A DNA stretch of 64,000 bases, from assembly GCA_037783545.1 (NCBI GenBank), contig JBBELK010000375.1:930001-994000 (forward strand). Direction: 5' to 3'. How positions within the stretch are numbered: the stretch's first letter is position 1; the number at the start of each line of letters is the position of its first letter. Both the position numbers and the translations under genes were made by a program. The stretch comes from Henricia sp. BOLD:AAB3569 (Eukaryota; Echinodermata; Asteroidea; Spinulosida; Echinasteridae). Shown piece after piece: positions 14,574-28,519 of the stretch. The notes under the pieces were generated by a model that ran no database searches, was not told where the DNA came from, and saw only the letters and a list, made by a program, of their open reading frames with translations.

Positions 14574-14639
14574 TTACTTTAATGACGATCGGTGATATTC
14601 TGTTTTTCGCGCTCGCCTTTTATAGGGTCATCAGATTAA

Positions 14640-15842
14640 CCAGTCATTTTCATTAGTTCCCGCGAACGCGCACTGTGATTGGACCACACAAAGCTCAGCC
14701 ATTGTTTTATTTTTTTCTGCAACATGATTGGCTCGCTTTTTCTCAACGTTCTTGATCGTCTGCGCTGCTGCCATGAATACTGAACAAAATTATAAACGCC
14801 CCATGTGACACTTTGAAACTTTTATTGGCCTTAGGGGTTGCAAAATATATTAAAATCATGTTAAATTAATAATTTACATGGGGCGTTTATATTTTTGCTC
14901 AGTGTACATACACCGTATCCTCGGGTTACCATATTTCGCGCACATAAGCCTTGTCACTGTTTTGATCACAATAAAGAAACCAAAAAGAACCTTTTGGCTC
15001 ATTTGTCGGATTCCTTATGTCCAATCCTACCTGGGAGTAAAATTTCAAGAAAGAGCAACGTTGACGTACGTCGCTAGCTTTGTTTTTGCAAACACATGCA
15101 AAAGTAGACTTGCTAAAATTACGTGACGTAAATTCGCGCACTAGTCGCATGTCACACTACGGTGTCCCCGTTGTGCCCAATATCTAAAAATTATGCTTCT
15201 AGAAGAAGTGCTTTCTGAAACTATGATCCAGTACATTATATTAAGGACATCGGTGAAAGATTATGTTTGAGTTTTGGAGAGGATTGCAATTGTGAATACA
15301 TATCCTGTCTTGCCCTTTTTTAAGCGATCATAACTTTTGGTCACCACACTCCACCAATTAATTATGCAATCAAAACTTTACTTTTGTTATTTCAAAAAAT
15401 AAACAAAATACAAAATGTGTACAGGTATTTAAATTTCTTTTCGTAAAGAAACTTTTTTTTAAAATTACTAATTATTAATTAAAGTAGCATAACATTGTGT
15501 AATCCACATTGACTCAAATTTCTTAGGCAGTAAATTTCGAATTGAAAAGCTATAAGACGCATGTCTTTCCTTAAGTCCCGTACATTTCAAAGCGCCCTCT
15601 TTTTGGAAAGTGAAACCTAATCAATATTGTTTTTTAGTGCCTGGAAACTGTGTAGGCGATCGGTGGTGAAAGTTTACGTGAATTTTAATCTCACGTGGTA
15701 GCCAATCCTAATCAGTGAGAAACAACCGCATTACCATGATTCTTAATCTTAGTCCTACTTTTAACAGTTGGTTTTATTTTATTAATTTACAATGGTCTGT
15801 TTTTGGCATTTTAAAAATCAATCTCTTTTTTGATTTTGTGGT
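14640..15842. other. H3 upstream region and type A spacer
   Basis: No gene. Same order as 6780-8000; the middle CCAAT box region reads CCATTGTTTTA here, which removes that box. Confidence 0.78.
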
Positions 15843-15858
15843 GGCTCTGAAAAGAGCC
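15843..15858 (-). terminator. Histone 3' stem-loop of H4
   Basis: Canonical GGCTCTTTTCAGAGCC. Confidence 0.95.
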
Positions 15859-15891
15859 GGTTGTATTTTGGGGGTGTTGGCTGCTGCTCGT

Positions 15892-16281
<390 letters not shown>

Positions 16282-16399
16282 TTATGAAGCTGTATTGGGG
16301 ACGCGAGAGTAACCACAGCGCATGAAGGCGGAGTAAGCACTATTAGCAGTTGTATGGTGGGCCGTGTGGAAAAGGCTAAACAAAGCAAGCCGGCACTCA

Positions 16400-17769
16400 T
16401 TGGCTGGCTGCAGATTAATAAATGCACCTGTAACGTAACGTACACCGTACCGTGTACAATGTGCAGGAGTTGATACACATCCGAAACGTAATACAGCGTA
16501 CAATGAACAAAGTACTCAAAGTTTCTAGTGCAAAATGCTGATTCTTAAATTACAATTTTTATGTTAAACTAATGCCATTTTTATTGATGTGATTTTATCT
16601 TTTTCAGAAAATTACACAAATTTATGTACATTTTTAAGAAGTAGGGATTTTCGTATGATAAAATATAATTTTTAAAGAATTAATCAATATTGGATAAGAT
16701 ATTGTATACAAAACGTCAAATGCATCAATTTTTAGACATGATTTAATTCCAAGGCAAAATTCCATGACAAAATGTGTTTAAACAAATTGTGCAAGATCGG
16801 ACTTATTTCTGCAAATCGCCGGGGGATAATTCATGAAATATTTTCATTTGTGTAAAAATCTACGGCTTAATTACAAACTGGACAGCTTGGAATTTTAAAC
16901 TTTCTTCGATGTATTTTTTTCTCATAAATCTGTTAAAATCCAATCATTAATTAATTAGCTTTTTGCGTGTAAGGTTTGCACAATGCTGGCTGCCTGAATT
17001 CCGCACTTTCGAAGCGCGGATCCAGAGGGGAAGGGGGGAGGTCAACGCCCCGCCCCTCCCCCTGCTCTGACTCAAAAAAATAAATATATATACACAATAA
17101 ACAACAATTCTGTTTGTCCTCCTGTCCACAACTAGCTAATAATTATAAAAAAGACTTGCCACCATCCCAAATTTTTTTAAAAATTGCTAAAAAACAGCAA
17201 AATTCTGGTTTCTTTTTTAGGATATGTTCAGTTTATTTCGGAAGGGCATTCAGAATCCGGTATGGGTCAATTTCGAGCCCAACGAAGCCGGTGTGTACCT
17301 TTAAGCCGTGGTTACACAGCCCGATTAAATATCAGATATAAATAAATAAAATAAATAAACTCACAAGACCACGTGACTTTTCGGAACCAGATTCTGGTTC
17401 CGAAAAGTCACGTGACATTTAATTTTTTTAAAATGCTACAAAACGGCCAAATTTGACGGCGTCTTTTCAGAATATGTGCTTTTAGAATGTCGATAAGGTT
17501 TATAAGAATTTGGCATAAATTTGTTTGATGAATAAACATGCGATTTTCCGTGCCGGCTGCCCGCAACCATCCCAAATGTTCACCAATGAAATTTGTGTCA
17601 CGATTCCTTCATTTGGTGTATTTACATGAGGTAGATATAGAAAAGAAATTAACTTTCTGACGTAGGAACGGAGTCAGAAATGTTTGGGATTTATTAAGCC
17701 TATATACTTAGGAGGGTCTAGTATTTTAATTTTACTGGCACAAAATTCATCTCTTTTTTGATTTTGTGT
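16400..17769. other. H4-to-H3 spacer, chimeric
   Basis: No gene. The short form up to about 17170 is interrupted by a 170-bp piece resembling 61-235 (GATATGTTCAGTTTATTTCGG...) and then an AAATAAATAAA tract. The palindrome at 17370-17414 follows. The ATCAACACCCAG block present in other spacers is missing. Confidence 0.75.
17370..17414. repeat. 45-bp unit palindrome, copy 6
   Basis: Perfect; retained although the left flank was replaced. Confidence 0.95.
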
Positions 17770-17785
17770 GGCTCTGAAAAGAACC
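17770..17785 (-). terminator. Histone 3' stem-loop of H3
   Basis: U-G wobble variant. Confidence 0.88.
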
Positions 17786-17812
17786 ATTTGTTATGTTGGG
17801 TTGTGTCCCTTT

Positions 17813-18247
<435 letters not shown>

Positions 18248-19047
18248 TTACTTTTTGCACAATAATGTAATTTAATGACGATCGATGATATTCTGTTTTT
18301 CGCGCTCGCCTTTTATAGGGTCATCAGATTAACCAGTCATTTTTATTAGTTCCCGCGAACGCGCACTGTGATTGGACCACACAAAGGTCAGCCATTGGTT
18401 GCTTTTTTTCTGCAACATGATTGGCTCGTTTTTTCTCAACGTTCGTGATCGTCTGCGCTGCTGCCATGAACACTGAAAAAAATTGAAACTTTTAAACTTT
18501 TATTGGCCTCAGGGGTTGCAAAATATATTAAATTCATGTTACATAAATAATTTACATAGGGCGTTTATATATTTGCTCAGTGTACATACACCGTATCCTC
18601 GGGTTACCATATTTCGCGCACATAAGCCTTGACACTGTTTTGATCACAATAAAGAAACCAAAAAGAACCTTTTGGCTCATTTGTCGGATTCCTTATGTCC
18701 AACCCTACCTGGGAGTAAAATTTCAAGAAAGAGCAACGTTGACGTACGTCGCTAGCTTTGTTTTTGCAAACACATGCAAAAGTAGACTTGCTAAAGTTAC
18801 GTGACGTAAATTCGCGCATTAGTCACATGTCACACTACGGTGTCCCCGTTGTGCCCAGTGTCTGAAAATTATGTTTCTAGAAGAAGTGCTTTCTGAAACT
18901 ATGATCCAGTACATTATCTTAAGGACATCGATGAAAGATTATATTTGAGTTTAGGAGAGGATTGCAATTGTGAATACATATCCTGTCTTGCCCTTTTTTA
19001 AGCGATCATAACTTTTGGTCACCACACTCCACCAATTAATTATGCAA

Positions 19048-19560
19048 ACTCACAATTACAATTAGCTATCGATTCAAATGTTTCAATAAATAATATGCTT
19101 TACCACAGCCCGATTTTTGGAAGTCGGCCGTTTTTATTTGGTCGACAGATTGTTTTGCCGATTTTGAGAAATACATGTATAGTGTTTACCAAATCCAATT
19201 ATTGAATTCAGGAGGTCGACTTTGCAACATAAATCATCTCACCAAGTCGTCAAAGCCCACGTTATAAGTAAACTTTGTAAGATAAATTATATCGGTACCT
19301 AAACAAGTACGATGGCACCCACAGAGCGCCGTAGTCATCGGAAAACTCTGCGTAAGTTTATCCATGGTTTATCGGCCGACGTAATCGGTATCACATTTAA
19401 GCCGTGGTTACACAGCCCGATTTGCTACTTGTACTCCCGATACCGATTTTTTTCGGCCGGCTGGAGTCTGACATGTCAGACTCTGATCGGCCAAAATGAA
19501 GTGTTTACACAGACCGATCATGCCAATTTTGTCGGCCGACAATATCGGTTTGTCTGAATT
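19048..19560. repeat. Long form of the CCGAT-rich block
   Basis: Begins AACTCACAATTACAATTAGC and contains AGTCGGCCG, GGTCGACAG and GACATGTCAGACTCTGATCGG. It ends like the shorter block at 205-365. A second long copy lies at 40025-40557. Likely the fuller version of one dispersed element. Confidence 0.65.
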
Positions 19561-19815
19561 GTAAATTTTTTATCGAGCATGATTAATTTCGATGGAACGC
19601 GTTCAGTTTTTGCGTTCTACTCTTCTTTTAATAGTTTATTTACTGCGCGACAAGTCATCATGAGAAGAAGCGGTGCAACCAATTGTCACTTTGCACTTTT
19701 AAATATATATTGCTTATTATTTGGGGCGTATCTTAATTGATCTTTGGGAGCTCACGTGATAGCCAATCCCAATTAGTGAGGAACAACTGCACTACCGTGA
19801 TTCGAGACCACCAGT

Positions 19816-19887
19816 TGGCTTCACAGCTCAATTGATAGGGCGACTGCACGTTTAGCTGAAGGTCTGTGGTTCGAATCCGAGTTGCTC
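19816..19887 (+). repeat. tRNA-like sequence, copy 2
   Basis: Box A (CAGCTCAATTGATAGGGCG, one change) and perfect box B GGTTCGAATCC, in a type B spacer. Confidence 0.65.
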
Positions 19888-20227
19888 TTCACATTGTCCA
19901 CATTAAATTTGTATCGAATTAATTCACCCTAGCGGTCCCTGGGTCATAATCCCTAAAAAATAATCACTTATTCATACTTAATAATTGGGGCAAGCCGGGC
20001 AGGGGTTTGGGGCGTATCATAAACTAATTGATCTCTGGGAGGGGTGGTTATTTCTCTGTAGGGCTTGCTAATCTCACGTGGTAGCCATTCCTAATCAGTG
20101 AGAAACAACCGCATTACCATGATTCTTTAATCTTAGTCCTACTTTAAACAGTCGGGTTTTATTTTATTAATTTACAATGGTCTGTTTTTGGCATTTTGAA
20201 AATCAATTTCTTTTTTGATTTTGTGGT

Positions 20228-20243
20228 GGCTCTGAAAAGAGCC
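20228..20243 (-). terminator. Histone 3' stem-loop of H4
   Basis: Canonical hairpin. Confidence 0.95.
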
Positions 20244-20276
20244 GGTTGTATTTTGGGGGTGTTGACTGCTGCTCGT

Positions 20277-20666
<390 letters not shown>

Positions 20667-21892
20667 TTATGAAGCTGTATTGGGGACGCGAGAGTAACCA
20701 CAGCGCATGAAGGCGGAGTTAGCACTATTAGCAGTTGTATGGTGGGCCGTGTGCAAAAGGCTAAACAAAGCAAGCTGGCACTCATTGGCTGACTGCAGAT
20801 TAATAAATGCACCTGTAACGTAACGTACACCGTACCGTGTACAATGTGCAGGAGTTGATACACATCCGAAACGTAATACAGCGTACAATGAACAAAGTAC
20901 TCAAAGTTTCTAGTGCAAAATGAAGAATCTTAAATTACCATTTTTATGTTAAACTAATGCCATTTTTATTGATGTGATCTTATCTTTTTCAGAAAATTAC
21001 ACGAATTTATGTACATCTTTAAGAAGTAGGGATTTTCGTGTGATAAAATATCATTTTTAAAGAATTAATCAATATTAGATAAAGATATATGTATACAAAA
21101 CGTCAAATGCATCAATTTTTAGACATGATTTAATTCCAAGGCAAAATTCCATGACAAAATGTGTTTAAACAAATTGTGCAAGATCGGACTTATTTCTGCA
21201 AATCGCCGGGGGATAATTCATTAAATATTTTCATTTGTGTAAAAATCTACGGCTTAATTACAAACTGGACAGCTTGGAATTTTCAACTTTCTTCGATGTA
21301 TTTTTTTCTCATAAATCTGTTAAAATCCAATCATTAATTAATTAGCTTTTTGCGTGTAAGATTTGCATAATGCTGGCTGCCTGAATTCCGCACTTTCGAA
21401 GCGCGGATCTAGAGGGGAAGGGGGAGGTCAACGCCCCGCCCCACGCCCCTCCCCCCGCTCTGACTCAAAAAATAAATATATATAGACAATAAACAACAAT
21501 TCTGTTTGTCCTCCTGTCCGCAACTAGCTAATATAAAAAAGACTTGCCACCATCCCAAATTGAAACAAAAATTGAGGGTTGGAGGGGGAAGGGGTAAGAA
21601 AGTGGCACGTGTTTCTTATGTAAAGTGGGTGCAAAAAGCATCTCCTATTGTATATTTATGCACATTCTTAGATTCTGGTCTATGATAATTGATTAAAATT
21701 TGGGGAGTGAGTGCAATTGGGTACACGTGCAAAATGTTTTCCTGGTTTTTGTAGCAATTTCTAACAGTTATTAATAAAATATTTTTTGTGTATTTTCCCG
21801 CACCAAAAAAAGAAGAATAGAAGCCCCTTCAAATCTTGCATAAAATCAGACGTCATACATTTCGTGGCGAACATTCGCGCAAGTTTAAACTC

Positions 21893-22056
21893 GTGGAAGT
21901 TTATTTGCGGCGCAAAAACTCGATCCCCTTGACCTGCTGACGTCCAATTTGCGTTTGAGGTAATAGCTTTCGCACGAAGTATGAACCTGCCTCCACCTCA
22001 ACACGCAAAATAAATTGCCCCCATGTGTAGCCATTTTGTGACCAGCAGGAGGAGAA
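21893..22056. repeat. Block shared with the array edge
   Basis: GTGGAAGTTTATTTGCGGCG ... GTGACCAGCAGGAGGAG matches about 52577-52729 with small deletions. One of the two may mark an old array boundary now inside the array. Confidence 0.75.
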
Positions 22057-22196
22057 CTTTCATTGTTTAAAGGGACACACCGGCTTACTGTTTACTATTA
22101 TTTGGGGCGTATCTTAATTGATCTCTGGGAGCTCACGTGATAGCCAGTCCCAATCAGTGAGGAACAACTGCACTACCGTGATTCGAGACCACCAGT

Positions 22197-22268
22197 TGGC
22201 TTCACAGCTCAATTGGTAGGGCGTCTGCACGTTTAGCTGAAGGTCTGTGGTTCGAATCCGAGTTGCTC
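22197..22268 (+). repeat. tRNA-like sequence, copy 3
   Basis: Best-preserved copy: CAGCTCAATTGGTAGGGCG (box A) and GGTTCGAATCC (box B). Confidence 0.68.
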
Positions 22269-22544
22269 TTCACATTGTCCACATTAAATTTGTATCGAAT
22301 TAATTCACCCTAGCGGTCCCTGGGTCATAATCCCTAAAAAAATAATCATTTTATTGATACTTAATAATTGGGGCAAGCCGGGCAGGGGTTTAATTGGGGC
22401 GTATCATAAACTAATTGATCTCTGGGAGGGGTGGTTATTTCTCTGTAGGGCTTGCTAATCTCACGTGGTAGCCAATCCTAATCAGTGAGAAACAACCGCA
22501 TTACCATAATTTTTAATCTTAGTCCGACTTTAAACAGTCGGGTT

Positions 22545-23054
<510 letters not shown>

Positions 23055-23179
23055 TTATGAAGCTGTATTGGGGACGCGAGAGTAACCACAGCGCATGAAG
23101 GCGGAGTTAGCACTATTAGCAGTTGTATGGTGGGCAGTGTGCACAAGGCTAAACAAAGCAAGCTGGCACTCATTGGCTG

Positions 23180-24355
23180 ACTGCAGATTAATAAATGCAC
23201 CTGTAACGTAACGTACACCGTACCGTGTACAATGTGCAGGAGTTGATACACATCCGAAACGTAATACAGCGTACAATGAACAAAGTACTCAAAGTTTCTA
23301 GTGCAAAATGAAGAATCTTAAATTACAATTTTTATGTTAAACTAATGCCATTTTTATTGATGTGATCTTATCTTTTTCAGAAAATTACTCGAATTTATGT
23401 ACATCTTTAAGATGTATATATAAATAAATATATATACATAATAAACAACAATTCTGTTTGTCCTCCTGTCCGCAACTAGCTAATATAAAAAAGACTTGCC
23501 ACCATCCCAAATTGAAACAAAAATTGGGGGTAGGAGGGGGAAGGGGGTGAGAAAGTGGCACGTGTTTCTTGTGTAAAGTGGGTGCAAAAAGCATCTCCTA
23601 ATTGATAATTTATGCACATTCTTAGATTCTGGTCTGTGATAATTGAGGTCAGCGCTGACTAGAGGAAGCAACTCGAACGCAACGTTTTAGTGTCTTTAGC
23701 GCCCTCAATAGTTATATTTTTTCTCGAATATTATTTATCGCCGCGAACGCGAACCGAAGACACGAAAATCTGAGATATAATCTCGTCCATATCAACACCC
23801 AGAAACCCTTCTTTACCGCAGATTGCAAAATACGGTATGTACATAGTATTCGTAGGACATAAGTTTCCAACAAGAAGAGAAACCAACCGCGAATGACAAA
23901 AGCAACTCGCACTTCGCGCTGGTTTCTACGGCTGGAAATACTACTAACTCACAAGACCACGTGACTTTTCGGAACTAGAATCTGGTTCCGAAAAGTCACG
24001 TGACAATGATTTTTTTTAAAATGCTACAAAACGGCCAAATTTGACGGCGTCTTTTCAGAATATATGCTTTTAGAATGTCGATAAGGTTTATAAGAATTTG
24101 GCATAAATTGTTTGATGAATAAACAGGCGATTTTCCGTGCCGGCTGGCCGCAACCATCCCAAATGTTCACCAATGAAATTTGTGTCACGATTCCTTTATT
24201 TGGTGTATTTACATGAGGTAGTATAGAAAAGAAATGAAGTTTCTGACGTAGGAACGGAGTCAGAAATGTTTGGGATTTATTAAGCCTATATACTTAGGAG
24301 GGTCTAGTATTTTAATTTTACTGGCACAAAATTCATCTCTTTTTTGATTTTGTGT
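23180..24355. other. Shortened H4-to-H3 spacer
   Basis: No gene. From about 23413 the usual 600-700 bp (MITE site, GATTTAATTCC, CGCCGGGGG stretch) are missing, and AAGATGTATATATAAAT joins directly to the AACAACAATTCTGTTTG block. Palindrome at 23958-24002. Confidence 0.78.
23958..24002. repeat. 45-bp unit palindrome, copy 7
   Basis: One arm mismatch (GGAACTAGA on the left); both caps intact. Confidence 0.93.
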
Positions 24356-24371
24356 GGCTCTGAAAAGAACC
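24356..24371 (-). terminator. Histone 3' stem-loop of H3
   Basis: U-G wobble variant. Confidence 0.88.
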
Positions 24372-24398
24372 ATTTGTTATGTTGGGTTGTGTCCCTTT

Positions 24399-24833
<435 letters not shown>

Positions 24834-24909
24834 TTACTTTTTGCACAATAATGTAATTTAATGACGATCGATGATATTCTGCTTTTCGCGCTCGCCTTTT
24901 ATACCATGA

Positions 24910-26072
24910 ACACTGAACAGATTAACCAGTCATTTTCATTAGTTCCCGCGAACGCGCACTGTGATTGGACCGCACAAAGCTCAGCCATTGGTTGTTTTTT
25001 CTGCAACATGATTGGCTCGCTTTTTCTCAACGTTCGTGATCGTCTGCGCTGCTGCCATGAACACTGAACAAAATTATAAACGCCCCATGTGACACTTTGA
25101 AGGCTTTTATTGGCCTTAGGGGTTGCAAAATATATTAAATTCATGTTACATAAATACTTTACATGGGGCGTTTATATTTTTGCTCGGGTTACCATATTTA
25201 GCGCACATAAGCCTTGTCACTGTTTTGATCACAATAAAGAAACCAAAAAGAACCTTTTGGCTCATTTGTCGGATTCCTTATGTCCAACCTACCTGGGAGT
25301 AAAATTTCAAGAAAGAGCAACGTTGACGTACGTCGCTAGCTTTGTTTTTGCAAACACATGCAAAAGTAGACTTGCTAAAATTACGTGACGTAAATTCGCG
25401 CACAAGTCGCATGTCACACTACGGTGTCCCCGTTGTGCCCAGTATCTGAAAATTATGCTTCTAGAAGAAGTGCTTTCTGAAACTATGATCCGGTACATTA
25501 TATTAAGGACATCGATGAAATATTATATTTGAGTTTTGGAGAGGATTGCAATTGTGAATACATATCCTGTCTTGCCCTTTTTTAAGCGATCATAACTTTT
25601 GGTCACCACACTCCACCAATTAATTATGCAATCAAAACTTTACTTTTGTTATTTCAAAAAATAAACAAAATACAAAATGTGTACAGGTATTTAAATTTCT
25701 TTTCGTAAAGAAACTTTTTTTAAAAATTACTAATTATTAATTAAAGTAGCATAACATTGTGTAATCCACATTGACTCAAATTTCTTAGGCAGTAAATTTC
25801 GAATTGAAAAGCTATAAGACGCATGTCTTTCCTTAAGTCCCGTACATTTCAAAGCGCCCTCTTTTTGGAAAGTGAAACCTAATCAATATTGTTTTTTAGT
25901 GCCTGGAAACTGTGTAGACGATCGGTGGTGAAAGTTTACGTGAATTTTAATCTCACGTGGTAGCCAATCCTAATCAGTGAGAAACAACCGCATTACCATG
26001 ATTCTTAATCTTAGTTCTACTTTTAACAGTCGGGTTTTATTTTATTAATTTACAATGGTCTGTTTTTGGCAT
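24910..26072. other. H3 upstream region and type A spacer ending in an H4 scar
   Basis: No gene. Type A spacer proceeds normally to the H4 3' flank (CAATGGTCTGTTTTTGGCAT) and then jumps at about 26072 straight into ATCAACACCCATAAACC of the next spacer. The whole H4, its stem-loop and its promoter are deleted. Confidence 0.85.
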
Positions 26073-26239
26073 ATCAACACCCATAAACCCTTCTTTACCG
26101 CAGATTGGAAAATACGGTATGTACATAGTATTCGTAGGACATTAGTTTCCAACAAGAAGAGAAACCAACCGCGAATGACAAAAGCAACTCGCACTTCGCG
26201 CTGGTTTCTACGGCTGGAAATACAACTAACTCACAAGAC

Positions 26240-26284
26240 CACGTGACTTTTCGGAACCAGATTCTGGTTCCGAAAAGTCACGTG
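26240..26284. repeat. 45-bp unit palindrome, copy 8
   Basis: Perfect; kept in a unit that lost both histone genes. Confidence 0.95.
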
Positions 26285-26338
26285 ACATTGATTCTTTTTT
26301 TTAAATGCTACAAAACGGCCAAATTTTACGGCGTCTTT

Positions 26339-26517
26339 TCAGAATATATGCTTTTAGAATGTCGATAATGTTTATAAAAATTGGGAATAAATTGTTTGAT
26401 GAATAAACAGGCGATTTTCCGTGCCGGCTGCCCGCCGCAACCATCCCGAATGTTCACCAATGAAATTTGTGTCACGATTCCTTTATTTGGTGTATTTACA
26501 TGAGGTACATGTATTTA
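26339..26517. repeat. 179-bp direct repeat flanking an insert, left copy
   Basis: H3 downstream sequence from TCAGAATATATGC to ACATGTATTTA. It appears identical to 27366-27544, including private changes (AAAAATTGGGAATAAATTG, CCCGCCGCAACC) not seen in other units. Confidence 0.9.
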
Positions 26518-27041
26518 CAGCATCTGATGTACCGGCATACTTCCTTTCACATGCACATTTGGTATCCAGATGACCAGACTAAAATGTTGTCGCTATGTAA
26601 TGTGACTGGGTTCTTTTTAAGATGTCAGTCTCTACCCCCCCCCCCCCCCCCCCCCCCCGTTCAATGTTGGGCATGGACCCCGGCAGCGTGCCCAGCATCC
26701 ATTCCAACATTGAGCGGGGGGCTGTTGTGTTGCGTTTAGAGTACCACTTTCCTGCAATATGAAAACAAACATCAATAATTCTGGTACATTTATACACTTT
26801 TCGAATAAGTCTTTTGTCATGTAGGCCAAAGAGAAATCTTAATTACTGCGGTTTCTGAAGAATGTTGTCAAGTTTTTCACCCTTCTGTCAGTTCTAATTG
26901 GAAATGAAATGACTTCAAACCAGACCTTGTTATATTCAAAGGGTGGGGGAATATAATAAAGTAATGTCAACCAACAAACAAATAAATAAATAAATAAAAA
27001 ACACCTCATCTGTTACTTTGTCATTCTATATGAACATATGC

Positions 27042-27145
27042 ACACTATGAACAACTAACAATGGAAATTGGGCGCGCACACACACCATTGTTAACAACAA
27101 TGGTGTGTGCGCGCGCCCAATTTCTATTGTTAGTTGCTCATAGTG
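27042..27145. mobile_element. Near-perfect hairpin MITE
   Basis: CACTATGAACAACTAACAAT ... ATTGTTAGTTGCTCATAGTG with GGAAATTGGGCGCGC and its complement inside. The central TTGTTAACAACAA closes the fold. A shorter relative lies at 60706-60776 outside the array, so this is a real dispersed family. Flanked by no clear target duplication. Confidence 0.85.
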
Positions 27146-27360
27146 ACAGGTACAGTTTGAAAGCCGCAGACTGCTTGCACAAATTTATCTCAATTCATTT
27201 GCCTGCAGATAAACACCCTTTCCAGGCACTGCCCTGTGAGGGCGCCATACAGGTATATTTCCAAAAAGGTCTTTGGTACAGAGCAGCCAATGCCAAATTC
27301 AACACTGTGGTTGTGAAAGGCAAAACTGTGGGTGGATGGATGGTACTGAAAGGGATATAA
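27146..27360 (+). other. Possible captured coding fragment
   Basis: A frame open through the hairpin to a TAA at 27358-27360 has protein-like content after the hairpin (LPADKHPFQALPCEG, LWYRAANAKFN, GKTVGGWMVLKG). I do not recognise the family; GLWYRA recalls Tudor-like folds, but that is too short to rely on. There is no start or splice context. It might be an exon piece carried in with the insert. Confidence 0.3.
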
Positions 27361-27365
27361 GAATG

Positions 27366-27544
27366 TCAGAATATATGCTTTTAGAATGTCGATAATGTTT
27401 ATAAAAATTGGGAATAAATTGTTTGATGAATAAACAGGCGATTTTCCGTGCCGGCTGCCCGCCGCAACCATCCCGAATGTTCACCAATGAAATTTGTGTC
27501 ACGATTCCTTTATTTGGTGTATTTACATGAGGTACATGTATTTA
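27366..27544. repeat. 179-bp direct repeat flanking an insert, right copy
   Basis: Same as 26339-26517, then runs into type A spacer (TTAAATTTCTTTTCG), skipping the H3 gene and promoter. Confidence 0.9.
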
Positions 27545-27958
27545 AATTTCTTTTCGTAAAGAAACTTCTTTTTTTTAAATTACTAATTATTAATTAAAGT
27601 AGCATAACATTGTGTAATCCACATTGACTCAAATTTCTTAGGCAGTAAATTTCGAATTGAAAAGCTATAAGACGCATGTCTTTCCTTAAGTCCCGTACAT
27701 TTCAAAGCGCCCTCTTTTTGGAAAGTGAAACCTAATCAATATTGTTTTTTAGTGCCTGGAAACTGTGTAGACGATCGGTGGTGAAAGTTTACGTGAATTT
27801 TAATCTCACGTGGTAGCCAATCCTAATCAGTGAGAAACAACCGCATTACCATGATTCTTAATCTTAGTCCAACTTTTAACAGTCGGGTTTTATTTTATTA
27901 ATTTACAATGGTCTGTTTTTGGCATTTTGAAAATCAATCTCTTTTTTGATTTTGTGGT

Positions 27959-27974
27959 GGCTCTGAAAAGAGCC
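27959..27974 (-). terminator. Histone 3' stem-loop of H4
   Basis: Canonical hairpin. Confidence 0.95.
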
Positions 27975-28007
27975 GGTTGTATTTTGGGGGTGTTGACTGC
28001 TGCTCGT

Positions 28008-28397
<390 letters not shown>

Positions 28398-28519
28398 TTA
28401 TGAAGCTGTATTGGGGACGCGAGAGTAACCACAGCGCATGAAGGCGGAGTTAGCACTATTAGCAGTTGTATGGTGGGCCGTGTGGAAAAGGCTAAACAAA
28501 GCAAGCTGGCACTCATTGG

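Larger units (their letters stand above)
18330..20227. other. H3 upstream region, truncated type A joined to type B spacer
   Basis: No gene. Type A sequence stops at about 19045 (ATTATGCAAACTCAC) and is joined to a block (19048-19560) also found at 40025-40557. Type B spacer with the tRNA-like sequence follows. Confidence 0.75.
26518..27365. mobile_element. Insert replacing H3, between identical direct repeats
   Basis: 848 bp unlike the array. Contains a 24-base C run (26635-26658), a hairpin formed by GTTCAATGTTGG and CCAACATTGAGC (about 26660-26715), an AAATAAATAAAT tract, a 104-bp foldback element (27042-27145) and a 71-codon stretch that could be coding (27146-27360). H3 and its promoter are absent. 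The direct repeats suggest a duplication or recombination event rather than simple transposition. Confidence 0.7.
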
